Assembly (NCBI RefSeq): GCF_002246015.1
Contig: NZ_NOLJ01000001.1
Coordinates: 431,495 to 478,629, forward strand
Reading direction: 5' to 3'
Source: Nostoc sp. 'Peltigera membranacea cyanobiont' 210A
Lineage (GTDB): Bacteria; Cyanobacteriota; Cyanobacteriia; Cyanobacteriales; Nostocaceae
DNA length: 47,135 bases
A program made the translations under genes and the position numbers. Below are positions 44,122 through 47,135 of this stretch, in pieces; within the stretch, counting starts at the first letter, position 1; each line of letters opens with the position of its first letter. Below the pieces are notes generated by a model, which did not search any database, was not told the DNA's origin, and saw only the letters and a program-made list of their open reading frames with translations.

Positions 44122-44709
44122 GTGACTAAAAAACAGAACACAACAGAGAACCCTGATTTGCAATCTCCCACTGATGACACCAAATTAGAAGGGGATTTGC
44201 TTGCTCAGGTAGAAATTCAAATTGAGAAAATAGCAGAGCGACAGCGGCAAATCAGTGCTAAAGTCCAAATTCCCCACCCCGTGGAGCAAATCTGGAAGGT
44301 TCTGACAAATTATGAAGCCTTACCTGACTTCCTCCCCAACCTCGCTAAGAGTTGTCTAATTGAGCATCCCAATGGTGGGATTCGACTGGAGCAAGTAGGC
44401 TCCCAGCGCTTACTGAATTTCAATTTTTCTGCGCGGGTAGTTCTGGATTTGGAAGAATGCTTCCCTAAAGCAATTAATTTCCGCATGGTAGAGGGAGATT
44501 TTAAAGGCTTTTCTGGTAGCTGGTGCTTAGAGCCTTATTCTTTCGGTGAGTATCTAGGAACAAATCTGTCCTACACAATTCAAGTTTGGCCTAAACTCAC
44601 TATGCCAGTGGGAATTATTGAAAATCGTCTGAGCAAAGATTTGCGGTTAAATCTTTTGGCTATTCACCAACGTGTAGAAGAGCTAGCCAGCAAAGAACCG
44701 TATGCATAA
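44122..44709 (+). CDS. SRPBCC (polyketide cyclase/START-like) protein
   Basis: GTG 44122 begins a 195-residue cytosolic protein. Its first 45 residues are polar and helical; the rest is a SRPBCC fold: KVQIPHPVEQIWKVLTNYEALPDFLPNLAKS (key residues VEQIWKVLTNYEALPDFLP), FSARVVLDLEE, FKGFSGSWCLEP and a C-terminal helix ENRLSKDLRLNLLAIHQRVEEL. Such proteins bind hydrophobic ligands in a cavity; related genes in plants act on chloroplast pigments or lipids. It is probably co-transcribed with the kinase homologue, 8 bp upstream. Confidence 0.85.
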   Translation: MTKKQNTTENPDLQSPTDDTKLEGDLLAQVEIQIEKIAERQRQISAKVQIPHPVEQIWKVLTNYEALPDFLPNLAKSCLIEHPNGGIRLEQVGSQRLLNFNFSARVVLDLEECFPKAINFRMVEGDFKGFSGSWCLEPYSFGEYLGTNLSYTIQVWPKLTMPVGIIENRLSKDLRLNLLAIHQRVEELASKEPYA

Positions 44710-44802
44710 CAACAATTAAACCATCATTCAGGGTATTCCTGGATGATGGTTTTTACTGATAGATTTCAAACAAAAAAGCTTTTGCTTTTTATTGTTTTTA
44801 AG

Positions 44803-44875
44803 TACCCCCAGGGGAATTCGAATCCCCGTTACCTCCGTGAAAGGGAGGTGTCCTAGGCCTCTAGACGATGGGGGC
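44803..44875 (-). tRNA. tRNA-Glu(TTC)
   Basis: Acceptor GCCCCCA/TGGGGGT perfect, discriminator A. Anticodon loop TTTCACG on CTCCC/GAGGT. T-arm GGGGA TTCGAAT TCCCC. This is the canonical chromosomal copy, also the substrate for tetrapyrrole synthesis. It stands alone. Confidence 0.95.
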
Positions 44876-45201
44876 ATCGGACTCAGACCTTTTATAAGTT
44901 AACCAATTTTCTTGCTCTTGTCAACAGGTTTTGCCAAAAAAAGTTTGTGGCAGCTAAACTGGGTGGAAGCAAAAGCTTGAAGAGGATACAAAGATATGGA
45001 GACAGATAAAAAAGTCCGTAGATACTTCTGCGGTCAGCCGCAGGGTGCATCAGCGTTGGGCGCTGGGAATTTCGGGGTATACACATATCTAACAAACGCT
45101 GAAGACAGCAAGGAACAAAGGGTATGATGTTGTACCCTGTAGAGTTAATATCTACGGTTTTTTACAAGAGATTTTGAAATAAATCGCTCAAAATCTACAA
45201 C
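44876..45201. other. Upstream region of the antiporter gene
   Basis: Besides the structured element at 45016-45163 nothing protein-coding is seen. No Shine-Dalgarno sequence is evident in the 38 bases between the element and ATG 45202. Confidence 0.5.
45016..45163 (+). ncRNA. Structured leader RNA candidate before the antiporter gene
   Basis: CCGTAGATA (45016-45024) pairs exactly with TATCTACGG (45149-45157), followed by six T residues, like a closing stem plus terminator. Inside are CTGCGG TCAG CCGCAG (45028-45043), CAGCG/CGCTG (45051-45065) and AGGGTA/TACCCT (45119-45138). CAGCGTT can instead pair with AACGCTG (45095-45101), so two exclusive folds exist. No known riboswitch consensus was recognised by eye. 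Confidence 0.5.
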
Positions 45202-47121
45202 ATGGAAGCATCTTTTGAAATCACCATACAGATGGCGATCGCTGTCTTTGCAGGTATTAGCGCCCAAGTGCTGGCTGCATACCTTCGTGTACCCAGCATC
45301 GTCTTGTTATTGCTGTTGGGCATTTTGTTTGGCTCCGATGGCATAGGGCTATTGCATCCCCATTCGCTAGGCACTGGACTGGAAGTTATAGTCGCTCTAG
45401 CAACGGCAATCATTTTGTTTGAAGGCGGACTTAACTTGGATTTACGAGAGTTAGGCAGAGTTTCAGTCAGCCTGCAATTGCTCGTCACTCAAGGAACGCT
45501 AATCACCCTACTTGGCGGGAGTATGGCTGCTCACTGGCTGGGTGAATTTCCCTGGAACATAGCTTTTCTCTATGCTTCCATCATCGTGGTGACAGGCCCA
45601 ACCGTCGTTGGGCCATTGCTCAAACAAATCAATGTAGATCGACAAGTGGCAACACTTTTGGAAGGAGAAGGGGTTTTAATTGACCCTGTAGGGGCTATCC
45701 TCGCCTTCGTTGTCCTCGATACGATTTTGAACGGCAATGCTGACCCGATCAATGCGATCGTCGGTTTACTTATACGTCTGGGTGTGGGAGCAGCAATTGG
45801 TGGTGCTGGCGGTTATCTGATGAGTTTGATTTTCAAACGCGCCAGTTTTCTGTCATTTGAGCTAAAAAACTTAGTGGTGTTGGCGATACTTTGGAGCTTG
45901 TTTACCTTATCGCAGATGATCCGCAGTGAATCGGGAGTCATGACAACAGTAGTTGCAGGAGCAGTCTTTGCTAACTCCTCAGTCCCGGAAGAACGTCTGT
46001 TACGCAGCTTTAAGGGTCAGCTAACAATTCTCAGCGTTTCGGTGCTATTTATCTTATTAGCTGCTGACCTATCCATTGCTAGTGTGTTTGCTTTGGGTTG
46101 GGGTAGTTTATTCACTGTTTTGGTACTAATGTTTGTCGTTCGCCCGATCAATATCCTCTTGTGTACCTGGAACAGTGACCTAAACTGGCGACAGAAACTA
46201 TTTTTAAGCTGGGTTGCTCCGAGAGGAATTGTTGCTGCCTCTATAGCTTCTTTTTTTGCGATTTCGTTGACACAGCGAGGCATTAACGGCGGTGATTCCA
46301 TCAAAGCTTTAGTTTTCCTGACAATTATCATGACTGTTGTCTGCCAAGGGCTAACAGCTGGCTGGGTTGCTAAATGGCTGCAAATCACCTCCAAGGACGT
46401 AACTGGGGCAGTAATTGTGGGTTGTAATCCCTTGAGTCTTGTGATTGCCCGCTTTTTTCAAGAACGGGGAGAAAACGTAGTGATGATTGATACTGACCCC
46501 GAATGTCTTGTGCAAGCCGAGGCGCAAAATCTCCGGGTTATTGCCAGCAGTGCGCTAGATGCTGCTGTTTTAGAAGAGGCGGGACTTGCGTCTATGGGTA
46601 CTTTTCTGGCTATGACAAGTAATGGCGAGGTGAATTTTGTTTTGGCTCAACGAGCAGCTGAGGAGTTTAATCCGCCCCGTGTCTTAGCTGTTTTCCCCCG
46701 CGATCCGCAAGCAAATATTTCGGTTAGTAATAAAGTTAATCAAGCTTTTATTCCAGACTTAGCGATTAAAACTTGGAATGAATATTTGAATGATGGGCGA
46801 GTGAAGTTGGGAACAACTACCCTGAATGAGTCGGAATTTTCCACGCAATCTGATCGCATCCAAGAAAAGATTCGGACTGGGGTTTTGATACCGCTATTGG
46901 TAGAACGAGCTGAACGCTTACAGGTAATGCCAGCTAACCAAGATTGGGAAATTGGCGATCGCATTATTTATTTGTTGCATGACCCCAGACCTAGCCTTTT
47001 AAAACGCTTATCTGGTGCCACCCAATCCACTCCCCTCTCTCTAGAAAAGTTACCAGAGGTTGAAGACCTATCGCTTGCCCAATTATCTCAACTTTTTACT
47101 AGTGAGGCTTCTGGGGGATGA
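45202..47121 (+). CDS. Cation/proton antiporter (CPA1-like) with C-terminal RCK (TrkA) domains
   Basis: The first 400 residues are about twelve hydrophobic segments with CPA1/NhaP-type features: LLLGILFGSDGIGLLHPHSLG, ILFEGGLNLDLREL, VVTGPTVVGPLLKQINVD, GEGVLIDPVGAI with the transport Asp, and WVAPRGIVAASIASFFA. From about 410 a TrkA-N domain follows (VIVGCNPLSLVIARFFQERGENVVMIDTD), then a TrkA-C-like end (WEIGDRIIYLLHD). RCK domains sense NAD(H) or nucleotides and gate transport. Na+ or K+ specificity cannot be decided from sequence. A structured leader precedes it. Confidence 0.88.
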   Translation: MEASFEITIQMAIAVFAGISAQVLAAYLRVPSIVLLLLLGILFGSDGIGLLHPHSLGTGLEVIVALATAIILFEGGLNLDLRELGRVSVSLQLLVTQGTLITLLGGSMAAHWLGEFPWNIAFLYASIIVVTGPTVVGPLLKQINVDRQVATLLEGEGVLIDPVGAILAFVVLDTILNGNADPINAIVGLLIRLGVGAAIGGAGGYLMSLIFKRASFLSFELKNLVVLAILWSLFTLSQMIRSESGVMTTVVAGAVFANSSVPEERLLRSFKGQLTILSVSVLFILLAADLSIASVFALGWGSLFTVLVLMFVVRPINILLCTWNSDLNWRQKLFLSWVAPRGIVAASIASFFAISLTQRGINGGDSIKALVFLTIIMTVVCQGLTAGWVAKWLQITSKDVTGAVIVGCNPLSLVIARFFQERGENVVMIDTDPECLVQAEAQNLRVIASSALDAAVLEEAGLASMGTFLAMTSNGEVNFVLAQRAAEEFNPPRVLAVFPRDPQANISVSNKVNQAFIPDLAIKTWNEYLNDGRVKLGTTTLNESEFSTQSDRIQEKIRTGVLIPLLVERAERLQVMPANQDWEIGDRIIYLLHDPRPSLLKRLSGATQSTPLSLEKLPEVEDLSLAQLSQLFTSEASGG

Positions 47122-47135
47122 GGGGATTGGGGAAG

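Noticed and set aside
45016..45163. Assignment to a known class (ydaO c-di-AMP, yybP-ykoY Mn2+, Na+ riboswitch)
   Set aside because: None of the conserved cores I could recall is present in recognisable form, so only a candidate structured leader is claimed.

Overview
The window is chromosomal DNA of a filamentous, probably Nostoc/Anabaena-type cyanobacterium. The evidence is the very frequent HIP1 octamer GCGATCGC, intergenic regions packed with tandem heptamers (CCCCAGT/CCCCAAT, TTGGTCA, TAACTCC and CTGCTCC types), very small dispersed repeats, and a gene set typical of oxygenic phototrophs: plastid-type carotenoid genes crtP-crtB, the NDH-1 assembly factor CRR6, a VTE5-like phytol kinase, IspD/IspG, and several families found mainly in cyanobacteria (DUF760, DUF3685, DUF6887/DUF6888).

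Layout. 1-870: a 144-bp miniature inverted-repeat element with a 7-bp target duplication, then a long upstream region. 870-3826: HU protein, a CobD-like PLP enzyme and an FAD oxidoreductase that has lost its redox cysteines. 3827-5377: a 104-bp MITE and two small secreted proteins. 6034-8579 (minus): phytol kinase and a pseudo-receiver/DUF3685 protein. 8723-11713: a 996-residue NACHT NTPase with pentapeptide repeats. 11962-20676: Fur/PerR regulator, CRR6, GT9 glycosyltransferase, IspD, ScpB, DUF760, HtrA protease, LysM-M23 protein, isochorismatase-like hydrolase and an orphan antitoxin-like gene. 20753-25730: a second copy of the 104-bp MITE fused to a broken SMI1/KNR4 gene, IspG, an S41 protease and several small genes. 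25813-33597: succinate dehydrogenase flavoprotein, amino-acid binding lipoprotein, tRNA-Ser, CrtB and CrtP. 34043-35131: a GH3 hexosaminidase.

35234-38165 is the most unusual part: a single-strand (minus) array of 30 tRNA genes in 2.9 kb. By anticodon it covers all 20 amino acids. The genes are visibly mosaic and partly degraded. Five adjacent or near-adjacent genes carry the five leucine anticodons on class I bodies with a short variable loop. Three genes (Pro, Leu, Tyr) have a small dispersed repeat at exactly the same T-loop position. A Phe-like gene has its anticodon loop split by another small repeat. A Met gene has a T-arm that is the exact reverse complement of its own anticodon arm. 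Long tRNA arrays are known from some Nostocales, including a plasmid of Anabaena PCC 7120, but these internal features look worth separate study.

38669-47121: polysaccharide deacetylase, a conserved protein with an HNH endonuclease behind a terminator-like leader hairpin, an RHH-type small protein, a GAF sensor kinase homologue whose phospho-accepting His is Asp, a SRPBCC protein, tRNA-Glu, and a cation/proton antiporter preceded by a structured leader that resembles a riboswitch or attenuator.

Functional threads: isoprenoid supply and use (ispD, ispG, crtP, crtB, phytol kinase) is spread over the window rather than clustered. The only clear operons are crtP-crtB (17-bp overlap), the kinase homologue with the SRPBCC gene (8-bp gap), the conserved gene with the HNH gene (16-bp gap), and the DUF6888/DUF6887 pair.
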